DNA of 64,000 nucleotides from Niastella caeni (GCF_004834005.1 NZ_STFF01000006.1:248001-312000); one strand, 5' to 3'; shown: positions 17,629-27,718, counted from the first letter of the stretch. Translations and numbers: made by a program. The notes: generated by a model not told the origin, from the letters alone.

Positions 17629-18009
17629 TTATGGCTGTTGAAAGGGTTTATGCCTGAGATAAAAATCGTTGTACCATATTAACAGAATAAACAGAAACGC
17701 AAACAATAAATTAAATCTTCCCCATAAAAGCAAGTCGGGCACCAAAATAAACTCCAGAACATTCATTGTTGCAATAATTACTATTTGAGCGATAGCATTA
17801 ATTCGTGGATAAATGCCACTTACAATCCAAACGGCCATGGCGATCTCCGAAAATCCGATGGCCTTCGTCAACAGTGGTGCAAAATCCCTACCCAAAATCC
17901 TGGCAACTATTTCCTGGTGACGGGGCACCATATTCAGCACTTTGCAAAAAAGGCCGTTGGCGAACCAAACAGTTGCTATAAAGTAGTTTAATAGTTTATA
18001 AATGGTCAT
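17629..18009 (-). CDS. DoxX-like membrane protein
   Basis: 126 residues with four predicted helices (about 8-25, 50-67, 73-92, 97-118). The opening NYFIATVWFANGLFCKVLNMVPRHQEIV and the central GFSEIAMAVWI resemble DoxX-like families. It is the first gene of the seven-gene leftward run reaching to 14509, so the promoter should lie in 18010-18200. Substrate unknown. Confidence 0.75.
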   Translation of the reverse strand: MTIYKLLNYFIATVWFANGLFCKVLNMVPRHQEIVARILGRDFAPLLTKAIGFSEIAMAVWIVSGIYPRINAIAQIVIIATMNVLEFILVPDLLLWGRFNLLFAFLFILLIWYNDFYLRHKPFQQP

Positions 18010-18397
18010 ATAGGGTCAATAAAAAAAGCCTTAAGTCTTTCGACCTAACGCCTTTGCCTGGTAATTTTCCAAAGATAAAAAAATGAGCGAATATTAATAT
18101 ATGTCTAAACCCCAGCATGTAGCTGATAATTATAACACATCACTGGCTGATTTGCACTATTAAAAGGATAAGCCGAAAATAAATGTGTTTACCCAAAAAC
18201 TTTGTTTTTAATTTGAGCGCTCTCAAGAACCTGCTCAACTGTCATCGCAAGAACCTGCCTTTCCTACAAAATTTGTAACTCCCAAACTTGCATTGGGATA
18301 ATGTACCTGTATGGTCCCGACCGGATTATACCTGAACCTTTATGCTATGAACAACACCGCATGTTTACCATTGCGGTCATTAAATCCATATACATAT
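18010..18397. other. Divergent intergenic region
   Basis: 388 bases separate the DoxX-like run from the Ig-repeat adhesin gene and must carry both promoters. A direct repeat CAAGAACCTGC occurs twice near 18224 and 18250. In-frame starts at 18311 and 18347 exist upstream of the chosen adhesin start. Nothing else stands out. Confidence 0.4.
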
Positions 18398-20530
18398 ATG
18401 AACCCTTTACTTAAGCTTTCATTACTGTTTCTATTTGCAGTTAACCAACTACAGGCGGCACCTCATGGTCCGGAGAAAACAGCAGCCGGCATCCCTGATC
18501 ACCCATTCAAAATTACTATACCTGTTACCGCTTCGGCAGATAACCAGGGCGTACTTACCTGTGCTATTACATCCCTTACCCTATATGCGAACACAACTGC
18601 TACAGGAGCCACATTTCGTTGGACAAGCACCAACGGCTTCGAATCGGATTTACAAAACCCCACAATAACCGTAACCGGCACTTATACGGTAAAAGTTACC
18701 AATTCAACCGGATCAGGTAAGGCAAGCATAACAGTAACGGAATATAAAACCTGTCCAAATGTTACTGCGTTCGGCAGCTCTCTATCCTGTTTACCTCAGG
18801 CTACACTATACGCCAGTTCAACCGTTCCCAATGCACAGTACAGTTGGGTTGGCCCTTATTATTTTACCAGTACGTTACAACGGCCAACAGTAGTTGATCC
18901 GGGCACTTATACCATTAAAGTAACCGATCCTTCTAACGGATGTTCTACCAGCAAAACAGTGGAGGTAGCTTCCGCAACATCTTCCACCATTTGGGCGGCC
19001 AATTTTACAGTACCTAACGGCACCATCCGCATTGATACAGGCCGGTATAAATGGACAGCAACGCATACCGGAGCATCCACGACTAAATTCAGCCCCATAA
19101 ACTATGAATTCAGAGCGGGCAATATGGGAGCCGGTAATACAGGCACCTGGACATCCCAGGAAATAAGTATTGCGGGCAAAGCAAACGTAGGCGTTGCAGT
19201 GCATGTACGCAGTTATGCAAAATCAGGCGGTGTGTTCGAATCAGATACTACGGCTATTGGCGATTATCTTCGGCTGTATTATAAACTGGATGGCGGTCCT
19301 GAAGTACTATTCGCCGAAAAAATAGGCGCTATCAATAATAACTATGAAAATTACACCACGGTATCAACGCGGTCTTTGTCAGGATCAACAATCCAGATCA
19401 TCATCAGGGCCAGGGCAACAGAAGCCGATGAATATTATTTCTTTGATAATGTAACCGTCACCGGCGCCAGTGGCATTAATGTACAGGCAGGCATTAGCGG
19501 TAACAACATGATCACCTGTACCAATAGTTCAGTAACATTAAACGGAACTTCATCAGCCCCCGGCTCAACCTACAACTGGTACGGACCCAATGGCTATTCC
19601 TCATCTGAACAAAACCCGACTGTTAATGTAACCGGGGCCTATACCCTTCTTGTAACCGAACCTACAAAAGGTTGTACAGATACGGCCAACGTTACGGTGT
19701 CAATGAATACGGCCGCTCCTGTAGAAATTTCCATTAATAATTCAGGGACCATCACCTGTTTAACAAGCAGCGTTAGCATCACCGGTAGTTCGACTACCAC
19801 AGGTGTTAATTATTCCTGGACAGGCCCCTATGGCTTTAACGCTTCTACACCTTCTACAACAGTTACCCGTGGCGGTACCTACACCTTAACTGCTACCAAT
19901 CCGGTTAATGGGTGTTTTACCAGTAAATCGACCACTGTAGTTGAAAACACCGCAGCGCCGGCGGTAACTATTAGCAATAACAGTCCAATCAGTTGTGGCA
20001 CCCCAATCGTAACGCTGTCGGCTATTACTACAACGCCTAATGCGTCTTTCCTATGGTTAGGGCCTGAGGATCTTGTAGATGTGGCCGGCACTACCTCAAC
20101 CAGTTTTCCGGGCATTTATATCATCACCGTAACCGATCCGGCCAACGGCTGTATCACTACAGACTTTACTGAAGTAACGGAAGATTATGCTGATTGTGCA
20201 GCAAGGAAAGTGACTACAACCGCCAATGTAAACACTGCTGAACAAACCCAAATGGTTACAGGCGTGAACAGCTTCACGTATAAGGCTTATCCCAACCCTG
20301 TCATAGGGAACGGGGTCATTGAATTTGCATCGCCGCAAAATACCAATGCAACGGTTAGCATTTATAATGTGCTGGGCACCTGCGAAAAGGTATTGTTCAC
20401 AGGAACTATTACAGCAGGCCGGTTAAACCGGGTTGCAGTTCCTGCTACACAATTCCCTGCAGGCACTTATTATTACATCATCAATGTAAATGGAAAAGTG
20501 TACAGCGGTAAGTTGATCATAGTAAAATAA
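18398..20530 (+). CDS. Ig-like repeat surface protein with T9SS sorting domain
   Basis: 710 residues from the ATG at 18398, chosen because it puts a textbook signal peptide (MNPLLKLSLLFLFAVNQLQA) at the N-terminus; in-frame ATGs at 18347 and 18311 lengthen it. About five Ig-like (PKD/SprB-type) repeats follow. Each opens with a cysteine-containing strand such as LTC or ITC, continues with YxWxGPxGF and ends GTYTVKVT. The pairs are separated by a ~170-residue beta domain of different type. The last ~80 residues (YKAYPNPVIGNGVIEFASPQ to SGKLIIVK) are a type A T9SS sorting domain. Probably a secreted or surface-attached adhesin. A terminator follows directly; monocistronic. Confidence 0.85.
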   Translation: MNPLLKLSLLFLFAVNQLQAAPHGPEKTAAGIPDHPFKITIPVTASADNQGVLTCAITSLTLYANTTATGATFRWTSTNGFESDLQNPTITVTGTYTVKVTNSTGSGKASITVTEYKTCPNVTAFGSSLSCLPQATLYASSTVPNAQYSWVGPYYFTSTLQRPTVVDPGTYTIKVTDPSNGCSTSKTVEVASATSSTIWAANFTVPNGTIRIDTGRYKWTATHTGASTTKFSPINYEFRAGNMGAGNTGTWTSQEISIAGKANVGVAVHVRSYAKSGGVFESDTTAIGDYLRLYYKLDGGPEVLFAEKIGAINNNYENYTTVSTRSLSGSTIQIIIRARATEADEYYFFDNVTVTGASGINVQAGISGNNMITCTNSSVTLNGTSSAPGSTYNWYGPNGYSSSEQNPTVNVTGAYTLLVTEPTKGCTDTANVTVSMNTAAPVEISINNSGTITCLTSSVSITGSSTTTGVNYSWTGPYGFNASTPSTTVTRGGTYTLTATNPVNGCFTSKSTTVVENTAAPAVTISNNSPISCGTPIVTLSAITTTPNASFLWLGPEDLVDVAGTTSTSFPGIYIITVTDPANGCITTDFTEVTEDYADCAARKVTTTANVNTAEQTQMVTGVNSFTYKAYPNPVIGNGVIEFASPQNTNATVSIYNVLGTCEKVLFTGTITAGRLNRVAVPATQFPAGTYYYIINVNGKVYSGKLIIVK

Positions 20531-20550
20531 TATGCAGGTGGATCCATTAA

Positions 20551-20586
20551 AAAAGCCTTCAGGAAAAATGACCTGAAGGCTTTTTA
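20551..20586 (+). terminator. Rho-independent terminator
   Basis: The stem GCCTTCAGG / CCTGAAGGC has an A-rich eight-base loop, preceded by A-run and followed by five Ts. It may serve both the adhesin gene and the convergent SusD gene. Confidence 0.9.
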
Positions 20587-20666
20587 ATTTAACGATGTTC
20601 AGCCTGGTATCAAAAATAGGGGCCGACCTTCCTGGCCCCTATTAGCTATATTAATTTTATTCAGAC

Positions 20667-22211
20667 TTATGGCTGAGCAAGTGTATTATAATCAGTTTCC
20701 CTTTGCGGAATTTTCCACGTCCATTTGTTATTAGCAGCCGGTGCAATATTTACTGCCAGTTGCGCAATGAAATTACTACCACCTGCGTAGTCTTTACGAC
20801 TGATAGGATCACCCCATCTTTTCATATCAAACCAATCGAATCCTTCGCCCCAAAATTCAATAGCTCTGTACAGCTTAATTTCATTCAGCAGGTCTGCGCC
20901 TGTTTTTGTACAGGTATAGTTTGGATCGCGGCCTGAACCAGCGGTAAGCGTAACCAGCAAATTCTGTATATCTGCATCTGGTTTATTTTGAAAATATTTA
21001 GCCTCAGCCTCAATCAGGTACATTTCAGAAGACCTGAAGTGGTTTAAATTACCTACACCCGGCACATCGGTAGCAGAAATTTTAAACTGCATATAGGCAT
21101 ATACACTGGCATTGCTTTGCAATGTGGGCCTGGCCGCAAATGCCGCCTTATACAAAGCAGAGTTAGTAGCAGCCAGACCGGTTGATGTTGTATACGAATT
21201 AGCTCCGGGATTCAGGAACAGGTTACGGCGAATATCAGTTGCGGGTATTTTATTATAGAGTTCCCGGCTAATCATTTTTGGTACTGTTCTTACATTACTG
21301 CCTGTTGAATTATATGCGATATAACCAAAGTAAGAATAGAAGAACAGGTTCTCAGTAGAACCGCCGTAGCTGCTCCATATCCATTCCTTGTTAGGGGTGT
21401 TGAAACCTGCGTTATACTCGGTAACGCTCATTAAAGGATAGCCGTTCCTCGCTTTAACAGCGTTGGTTTCAGCAGTAGCATAATCCTGTCTGTTCAATGC
21501 GGCCCTTGCATAAATAGCATAAGCTGTATTGATATTCGTTTCATAGTTTATGGATGAAGATCTTGTAAGACCGGAACTTTGGTATAAAGCGATCGCCTGG
21601 TCCAGGTCGGCATAAATCTGGTTGTAGGTTTCCATCATGGTAGATCTGGCGATATCGCCGGTTGATTCATCTAACCGTAAGATAATACCCAGGGTTGTAC
21701 CGTTTTGGGTATCGCTCCAACGGTTTCCATACAGTTGAGCCAACATCATAAAGGAATATGCCCGGTAAGTCAATGCCTGCGCTTTATACAGGGCCTTTTC
21801 ACTATCGGGCCCGGTGGCGGCGTCTATACGGTTAATAATAGCATTGGCATTACCTATTATTTTGTAATAATAATACCAGGGATAATACAGGTAAATGCTG
21901 GTAACGTTTTCGTTATACAGATGATTGGTAATAACAGCCCAGCTACCAAGGTTCAGGGAGAAATGGTTGCCGGGATAGTTACCATACCACATTTTAATGG
22001 TACCCTCGCCATTCATACCCTGTGTACCGAGGTATTGCTGCGTCATCATTTTAGCCAATCCGTTAACGGCCAGCTTGGCATATTGCGTTGTTGAAAACAC
22101 TGTTTCGGTAGCCATGGCATCGGTTGGCGATGTAGTCAGATAGTCTTTTTTACAGGCGCTTAACGAGGCTAAAGCAGCAACGACTAATATATTTTTGAAT
22201 GCTTTCTTCAT
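20667..22211 (-). CDS. SusD/RagB outer-membrane lipoprotein
   Basis: 514 residues. A lipoprotein signal ends in LASLSAC with Cys20 as the lipidation site. Helical TPR-like SusD repeats follow, and the C-terminal region ends in the family pattern EFWGEGFDWFDMKRWGD at about residue 470. SusD proteins sit on the cell surface and capture glycans or peptides for the SusC channel. It follows the SusC gene by 11 bases in the same direction. No enzyme gene is attached, so the substrate cannot be inferred. Confidence 0.92.
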   Translation of the reverse strand: MKKAFKNILVVAALASLSACKKDYLTTSPTDAMATETVFSTTQYAKLAVNGLAKMMTQQYLGTQGMNGEGTIKMWYGNYPGNHFSLNLGSWAVITNHLYNENVTSIYLYYPWYYYYKIIGNANAIINRIDAATGPDSEKALYKAQALTYRAYSFMMLAQLYGNRWSDTQNGTTLGIILRLDESTGDIARSTMMETYNQIYADLDQAIALYQSSGLTRSSSINYETNINTAYAIYARAALNRQDYATAETNAVKARNGYPLMSVTEYNAGFNTPNKEWIWSSYGGSTENLFFYSYFGYIAYNSTGSNVRTVPKMISRELYNKIPATDIRRNLFLNPGANSYTTSTGLAATNSALYKAAFAARPTLQSNASVYAYMQFKISATDVPGVGNLNHFRSSEMYLIEAEAKYFQNKPDADIQNLLVTLTAGSGRDPNYTCTKTGADLLNEIKLYRAIEFWGEGFDWFDMKRWGDPISRKDYAGGSNFIAQLAVNIAPAANNKWTWKIPQRETDYNTLAQP

Positions 22212-22222
22212 AATTTCAAATT

Positions 22223-25200
22223 TTATAAACCTACATTTAAAGAGAAAGAAACAACCCGGGGAGTTACAAAAATGTTATCGTTAATACCATTGAAATTCTG
22301 TTGCGGGTTCATACCTCTTCTTTTGGTTGTTGTAAACAGGTTCTCTGCACTAACACCAACCGTTACATTTTTCAATTGCATTTTACTCACCAGGTCAACA
22401 GGCAGTTTGTAATTGATCGTGATATTTTTCAATACCAGGTAGGAGGCATCTGTGAGCCACCGGTTCGATTGACCATTGTTCAACGTGCTTCTCGTAAAGT
22501 CTACTACCGGTGTGCCCTTAGGATCGATCCTGTTCTCAGAAGTTGCTGTCATATCCTTTGGAATACCATCCCATGCATTTAAGATATCCTTGTGCAAAGC
22601 AGCCGGCGAACCACTCATCGACATCAGCGAGATATACGAGTTATCATATATTTTACCACCCAGGGCGTAAGTAAACAAGCTGCTTAAGGTTATGTTCTTA
22701 TACCGGAAAGTGGGAGAAAAACTTCCAAAGACATCAGGTATAGCGCTGCCGCTCCAGTTCCGCTCTGCGTAGGAAACATTGGTTGTGTAGTTTGCGCCAT
22801 TGATGGTAACCAGGCTTGCTGCCGGAACAGGGTTCGAAGCATTGTAAGTTACCGTATCAACCTTGTACAGGGAGTTACCGGTCATTTGATCAACACCAAC
22901 AAATTGCGGTAACCAGTAGTCGTAAATACCATGCCCTTCCATCAGCTTCTTTGTACCACTCACGATACCCCTTTCCCTGTTAGGCTCAGGCAATTCTTCT
23001 ACTACGTTCTTTAACCAGGTAGCATTGGCGCCAAAATTAAATGTAAAGTCTTTGGTTCTTACCACATCTACATCAAAAGTGAATTCCCAGCCACGGTTAG
23101 AGATAGATCCTACATTCTGAACCAGCACCGCTTCAGCATTCGAAGTGGAAGTGGGGCCGGCCGATAAAGGCAGGTTATAATTAAAGATCAGGTTCTTTGA
23201 TTTCTTGTCGAAATATTCAATGGTAAAGTTTGCCCGGTTGTAAATGCGGCCTTCCACAGCAGCGCCTATAGACGCAGATTTTTCCCAAACCAGGTTCGGA
23301 TTCTCGAACTGAATTCTATACACCGCACCCAGGTTAGCATTCTGGTTCAGATCGTACAACGCCTTTGCTATATAATAGGAAGGCGACCCTGTACCACCGT
23401 CATTACCTACTTCACCATAAGAAGCACGCACTTTTAAAAAGTTGATCTTATTGGAAAGCTGATCGAAGAAACGCTCTTTTGAGATCGTCCAACTACCACC
23501 TATAGAGTAGAAATTACCCCATGGATCAAGGAATTTTGAAGAAGCATCTCTTCTGAAAGACGCATCAATGAAGTATTTATCCTTATAGCTATACTTTGCC
23601 CTGGTAAAGTAGCCTTCAGTACGGTATTGATCTCTTAGATCGGTAAGACTGGAGATAGTAGTAAAGTTCACTAACTGAACGCCATTGGGCACCACTTCAC
23701 CTGTTTTGAAAGCATACAGATAATTGAACTCATAGTTAAAGTTCTCATGCCCAGCCAACACTTCCACATTATGGTCATTGAAAGCCTGGTTCCAGCCCAA
23801 TGATTGACGGGTAGTATAGTTCAGATATCTGTAATTATAGCGGAAGGCGCGACCGGTAGGAGCGCCGTCACCAATCACTGCATTACCATAAACCTGCTCA
23901 TCATCTGAACGGGCGTTGATATCACCGGTGAAATTAAATGAGAAATGCTTCAGGAAATTAATTGTGGCATACGCCTGTCCCATTACGGTGTTTCTATAGT
24001 AACGGTCTTTATTCAACTCATTTTCCCAAATAGCATGACGGCCGGCAGTACCTGTAGGCCTGCTGGCATTACCATTATCATATTGTTTATTACCCAATCC
24101 ATCCAGTATGTACTCACCCGTACCTGCGGTATGCAGGTGAACAGGGTAAATAGGCGCCATATTTCTGGAAAAATTAATAGGGTTAACAATACTGCCGGCA
24201 CTACCGGAACCGGCAGGTGTATTATTAGAGATCTGATGCGTTCCGGCTATATTGAAACCATACTTAAGCCACTTGGTGGCATTCAATTCCGCATTGATAC
24301 GCCCGGATATACGTTTGAAGTCGGAATAATTAATATATCCTTTCTCATTCAGATAACCAACAGAGAAATAAAGCGAATTCTTTTCGGAACCTGTTCTACC
24401 GCTCAGGTTATAATCCTGGCGGCGCCCCAAACGCTCATAGGGGTTGAACCAGTCCAGGTCTTCTGCATACAGAGGCAGAATTTGTGCATCAGACACCAGT
24501 TTGCCGTCTGAATCGAACAAGGCGTTATCGGGTTTATTGTAAATGTTCAGTCTTAAAACATCACTGATCAGGTTACTGGTAGCTCTGGCGCCGGCCGCTG
24601 AATCAGTTGGATAAGTACCAGGTGCAGATGTTCTCAAGGAATTCCGGTACCCTTTCCACATCGTTTCCATGAACTGATTTGGGTTCAATCTTTCATACTC
24701 ATTGATACCCCTGTCATAAAGCCCCTGGTTCATAGTAAAGTTTAAACTCGTTGGGGCATTCTTCAACCCCTTTTTGGTGGTCATAATAATAACACCATTG
24801 GAAGCCCTGTTACCATATAATGCAGAAGATGCCGCATCTTTAAGCACTGAAATGCTTTCAATATCGGCGGGGTTAATATCCGCTACACTACCTCCGAAAG
24901 GAACACCGTCGATAATATACAGTGGATCATTGCTGTAATTCGCAGATGAAAAACCACGAATACGGATGGAAGGTGAAGAGCCGGGCTGGCCAACCGTATT
25001 ATTAATCTGGATACCGGCAGCAGAACCTTCCAATGCAGCTACCGCATTCGTCAGCGGTCTTTTTTCAATGGATGCAGCAGAAATAGAAGTTACCGCACCG
25101 GTAATGGATTCTTTTTTAGCTGTTCCATAAGCTACAACAACCACTTCATCCATGCTCTTCTGAGCGCGGTTAAGGGAAATAGTAAATTCAGCTTCCTTGC

Positions 25201-25450
25201 CCACTGGGATTTGTTTTTCGCCATATCCAAGGGCTGAAATGATCAGGGTTTTTGCATTGGGAGGTAAGGTGATCGAAAAGCTACCTGTGATATCAGAGGT
25301 AGTTCCAAAAGATGTGCCTTTAATCAGGATAGAAGCTCCGGAGATGGGTGCTCCCATGTCGTCAAGTATTTTGCCTTTAACAGCTTGCTGAGCGAGCGCT
25401 GAGGTAATCGCATGCAAAAACAGGAATGCTAACAATAGCAGTTTTCTCAT
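22223..25450 (-). CDS. SusC/RagA TonB-dependent outer-membrane transporter
   Basis: 1075 residues. Signal peptide at 1-20, then a carboxypeptidase-regulatory-like domain (~22-100), a TonB-box region near DEVVVVAYGT, a plug domain (~115-235, with the SusC landmark IRIRGFSSANYSNDPLYIIDG cut at DVESISVLKDA-like ADIESISVLKDA) and a beta-barrel to the C-terminus. It has no STN domain, so it is probably not coupled directly to an anti-sigma factor, and no sigma or FecR gene is adjacent. It precedes its SusD partner by 11 bases. Confidence 0.93.
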   Translation of the reverse strand: MRKLLLLAFLFLHAITSALAQQAVKGKILDDMGAPISGASILIKGTSFGTTSDITGSFSITLPPNAKTLIISALGYGEKQIPVGKEAEFTISLNRAQKSMDEVVVVAYGTAKKESITGAVTSISAASIEKRPLTNAVAALEGSAAGIQINNTVGQPGSSPSIRIRGFSSANYSNDPLYIIDGVPFGGSVADINPADIESISVLKDAASSALYGNRASNGVIIMTTKKGLKNAPTSLNFTMNQGLYDRGINEYERLNPNQFMETMWKGYRNSLRTSAPGTYPTDSAAGARATSNLISDVLRLNIYNKPDNALFDSDGKLVSDAQILPLYAEDLDWFNPYERLGRRQDYNLSGRTGSEKNSLYFSVGYLNEKGYINYSDFKRISGRINAELNATKWLKYGFNIAGTHQISNNTPAGSGSAGSIVNPINFSRNMAPIYPVHLHTAGTGEYILDGLGNKQYDNGNASRPTGTAGRHAIWENELNKDRYYRNTVMGQAYATINFLKHFSFNFTGDINARSDDEQVYGNAVIGDGAPTGRAFRYNYRYLNYTTRQSLGWNQAFNDHNVEVLAGHENFNYEFNYLYAFKTGEVVPNGVQLVNFTTISSLTDLRDQYRTEGYFTRAKYSYKDKYFIDASFRRDASSKFLDPWGNFYSIGGSWTISKERFFDQLSNKINFLKVRASYGEVGNDGGTGSPSYYIAKALYDLNQNANLGAVYRIQFENPNLVWEKSASIGAAVEGRIYNRANFTIEYFDKKSKNLIFNYNLPLSAGPTSTSNAEAVLVQNVGSISNRGWEFTFDVDVVRTKDFTFNFGANATWLKNVVEELPEPNRERGIVSGTKKLMEGHGIYDYWLPQFVGVDQMTGNSLYKVDTVTYNASNPVPAASLVTINGANYTTNVSYAERNWSGSAIPDVFGSFSPTFRYKNITLSSLFTYALGGKIYDNSYISLMSMSGSPAALHKDILNAWDGIPKDMTATSENRIDPKGTPVVDFTRSTLNNGQSNRWLTDASYLVLKNITINYKLPVDLVSKMQLKNVTVGVSAENLFTTTKRRGMNPQQNFNGINDNIFVTPRVVSFSLNVGL

Positions 25451-26152
25451 TGTGACTAGTTTGGTTTTAAATCGAGTTTTGATTATAGAAGATTACAAAA
25501 TCTCTTGTTCTGGTTTTATAGAAATCGATACTTTAAACCTGGTTTACGCAGGAAAATAGTATGGATTATATGTTTAGTTTACTGGCGAACTTGTAAATGA
25601 TCGTCGTTCCGACATTGCGTATGCAATGCAGCATTTAAAGGATATTGCCTGGGCGATTAGTAAATGACTATTAGCAAGAAACCGAACTGCTTATTCAACT
25701 TAACAGCTTATGCTTATTTAGTCCAAGCGAGGATAATCAGGAAGCAATTCGGCAGGATCAGGTGTTAGAAAAAGCAAATATATGTGAATAACAGAATATT
25801 TTTATAACTTCTCTTTAACATATCAATATTAGTTATACAATCTGCAAGGGTGGTATCGTAAAAACCTTATTGTCGAATAATTTATATATTAAAAATGGTT
25901 TATAAAAAATGGGTAAGTGGAAATAGAATAGAAACCTAGCCTATAGACTTGCCTGCAGAAACTGCATTTCTTTTCTGAACGGTTTGTTTAAGGGACATAA
26001 ATAGTTATAATAAATAATAATTATTCGTACTGCAAATCAGCCTCTTAAAACAGGTTTTTCTTTTATTTTTAGGCTGTCTCTATTGGCCGGAATAAATTAA
26101 CCCCTTATTTTTGCACTCTTTTCCAGTCAAGGTTATGCCTGGCCGGAGAATT
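25451..26152. other. AT-rich intergenic region upstream of susC-like gene and tRNA-Lys
   Basis: About 700 bases. It should contain the promoter for the leftward susC/susD pair, and it contains the tRNA promoter at its right end. A short rightward coding-like stretch (25577-25668, reading NDRRSDIAYAMQHLKDIAWA) without a start codon may be a gene remnant. No other structure is seen. Confidence 0.4.
26083..26113 (+). promoter_or_regulatory. Bacteroidota-type sigma-A promoter for tRNA-Lys
   Basis: TATTTTTG at 26106-26113 matches the Bacteroidota -7 consensus TAnnTTTG. A TTG at 26083-26085 lies 20 bases upstream, where the -33 element is expected. Transcription would begin about 30 bases before the mature tRNA. 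Confidence 0.5.
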
Positions 26153-26225
26153 GTCTCCGTAGCTCAGTTGGTAGAGCAATTGACTCTTAATCAATGGGTC
26201 CAGAGTTCGAGTCTCTGCGGGGACA
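26153..26225 (+). tRNA. tRNA-Lys (anticodon CTT)
   Basis: Full cloverleaf. The acceptor stem GTCTCCG pairs with CGGGGAC (one G-U pair), the D stem is GCTC/GAGC, the anticodon stem is ATTGA/TCAAT around the loop CTCTTAA, and the T stem is CAGAG/CTCTG. Bases 34-36 of the loop are CTT, reading AAG lysine codons. The discriminator is A and CCA is not encoded. A hairpin terminator follows within 10 bases. Confidence 0.95.
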
Positions 26226-26233
26226 CAGGATAG

Positions 26234-26281
26234 GAAAACGCCTTCAAATCGTTGTATTTGAAGGCGTTTTTAGTTCGAGGA
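26234..26281 (+). repeat. tRNA-Lys terminator, left copy of a 48-bp direct repeat
   Basis: ACGCCTTCAAAT / ATTTGAAGGCGT forms a perfect hairpin followed by TTTTT, the natural terminator of the tRNA. The whole 48-bp block (GAAAACGCC to TTCGAGGA) recurs without a mismatch at 27691-27738, so it works as a direct repeat around 1.4 kb of decayed small genes. Confidence 0.9.
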
Positions 26282-26293
26282 GTCTCTATGGGG

Positions 26294-26581
26294 TTATTCA
26301 ATTAATTGTCCGGTATCGGCATTTAATTGAAATGTAACGTTGTCCCAATTGGTGGCATAAATAATATTATCAATAATTCTAAATGTATCCTTACCTGTTG
26401 GATTAGTAAAGATATCCGTTCCTGAAAAGCTCCGCAGAACTTGGATTATAATCAGAATCGTTAAAAATAGAAACCTGAAGGTCTTTGTATGCTATACTAA
26501 ATGGCGCCATAAACTTAAACTTTCTACGCAATTAGGAGCGAAAAAGAAACGAAGTTTGTATTTCGGATTATCTTTACTCAT
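26294..26581 (-). pseudogene. Frameshifted remnant of a small gene
   Basis: The ATG at 26581 overlaps the stop of the DUF7660-like gene and opens MSKDNPKYKLRFFFAPN. Coding character then moves one frame over (MAPFSIAYKDLQVSIFNDS) and returns to the first frame (FSGTDIFTNPTGKDTFRIID to NADTGQLIE) with a TAA at 26294. The length is 288 bases, a multiple of three, so the two indels compensate. No family recognised; the setting of small co-directional genes suggests an immunity-like or accessory protein. Confidence 0.55.
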
Positions 26582-26831
26582 ACATAGTTGCTCCCTTTAA
26601 AATGTCTGCAAAAGTTTGCCACTTTGCTATGTCAGCATCTATTCCAGGATCATTGTTATCATAATATCCCTGAATATCCTCTGCATAAGAACACATTGCT
26701 TCTAAAAAGTCGCTTAGGTTTTTATTTGCCCAGCTTTCGGAATCAGTCAATAAGTCCTGTCGTAAAAGTGCAAGGAACCTGATGAAGGATGGCCTGTCTG
26801 TTACTTTATAACTTGAAAGTTGATCGTTCAT
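26574..26831 (-). CDS. DUF7660-like small acidic protein
   Basis: 85 residues: acidic, no signal peptide, with the central DRPSFIRFLALLRQDLL and the ending YAEDIQGYYDNNDPGIDAD then FADILKGATMYE, which I associate with the DUF7660 family. The family's function is unknown; members often occur among immunity-type small genes. It appears intact although both neighbours are frameshifted. It starts 12 bases after the upstream pseudogene and overlaps the downstream one. Confidence 0.65.
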   Translation of the reverse strand: MNDQLSSYKVTDRPSFIRFLALLRQDLLTDSESWANKNLSDFLEAMCSYAEDIQGYYDNNDPGIDADIAKWQTFADILKGATMYE

Positions 26832-26843
26832 AAAATATTCGGT

Positions 26844-27361
26844 TTACTCACCCTGATGTATTTCGATATATTTCTTTCCATTCCAATAAATGATCATACC
26901 GGCCACCGCCGCTCCATCTTCATAATCCTCCACCAGTATACCCGGCCTTGATAGGTTCACTTTTTTACCGGCAATTATATCACCCGTTTTGGAATCGAAT
27001 TGTGTTTCATTAGCTATTTTCTTGCTATAAATGCTCCATTTATCAGCCCATTGAAGGTCATCACCTCCATTGCCAAACTTCGTACATGCACCAAATACGA
27101 AGCATTCATTTGTTTTGTATGTATCAGTAAAATACCTTTCTTTTTTGTTTGCTTTTCTGTTATTAAAAGGACGATGTCCTGGTTATTATCTCCGTTGAAG
27201 TCGGCCTGCCAATACGATGGTTTTAAAAAAGAAGCAATTTCATACTTTTTATCAAAACCCTTTTGCCGGAATGCATCTGAAGCCCAGGATGCTAAAGAGT
27301 TGGTCTGGCTTTGTCCAACACAGGCCATCGATAGAAAAATTATCAGTAGGAACGGTTTCAT
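26844..27361 (-). pseudogene. Exported small protein gene broken by one frameshift (copy A)
   Basis: The first part (27361 to about 27110) encodes a signal peptide (MKPFLLIIFLSMACVGQSQ) and a domain with KPSYWQADFNGDNNQDIVLL. After GILLIHTKQ the coding sense shifts by one base to NECFVFGACTKFGNGGDD, then QFDSKTGDIIAGKKVNLS and IYWNGKKYIEIHQGE, stopping at 26844. Restored length is about 172 residues. The reading frame that stays in register ends early at 27014 with nonsense residues. A second, shorter copy of the C-terminal half lies at 30623-30787. Confidence 0.75.
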
Positions 27362-27424
27362 TGCGATTATGTTGAGTGTAAAGGTATAATTTTAGCCAAA
27401 TTTCATTCTTCAAAAGTAGTGTAA

Positions 27425-27718
27425 TATGGGTGTAGAATACAGGCATTTTCTTATTCCAGCGAATCCTACATTTATTCCTTCAAAAGATATTTTCAGTCAT
27501 TAATATTTGTTGTTGGACTGGATTATAGAATACACCCTGGTGGTAACGATCTTTATGTGTCCGTAAAAAAGCCTCTGCATGAAAGGAAGAGTTCTATAAA
27601 GGCATATTGGGAGCACGATGAAATTATTTTCACTCATGCAGAGGCTTATCATAGCACAGTAGCTACAACACCGCCAGTAGTTTCCATTTCGAAAACGCCT
27701 TCAAATCGTTGTATTTGA
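27425..27718 (+). pseudogene. Start-less coding remnant fused to the right 48-bp repeat
   Basis: An open frame without a start codon reads SLIFVVGLDYRIHPGGN, then VKKPLHERKSSIKAYWEHDE and THAEAYHSTVATTPP, and ends inside the 48-bp repeat at 27718. Composition and codon use look protein-like, but I know no family. It looks like the middle of a gene that lost its 5' end and was cut off at its 3' end by the repeat. Confidence 0.4.

Noticed and set aside
27571..27645. 12-bp perfect inverted repeat (GCCTCTGCATGA) that could be insertion-sequence ends
   Set aside because: Only 51 bases lie between the arms, no transposase is near, and both arms fall in a continuous coding remnant.
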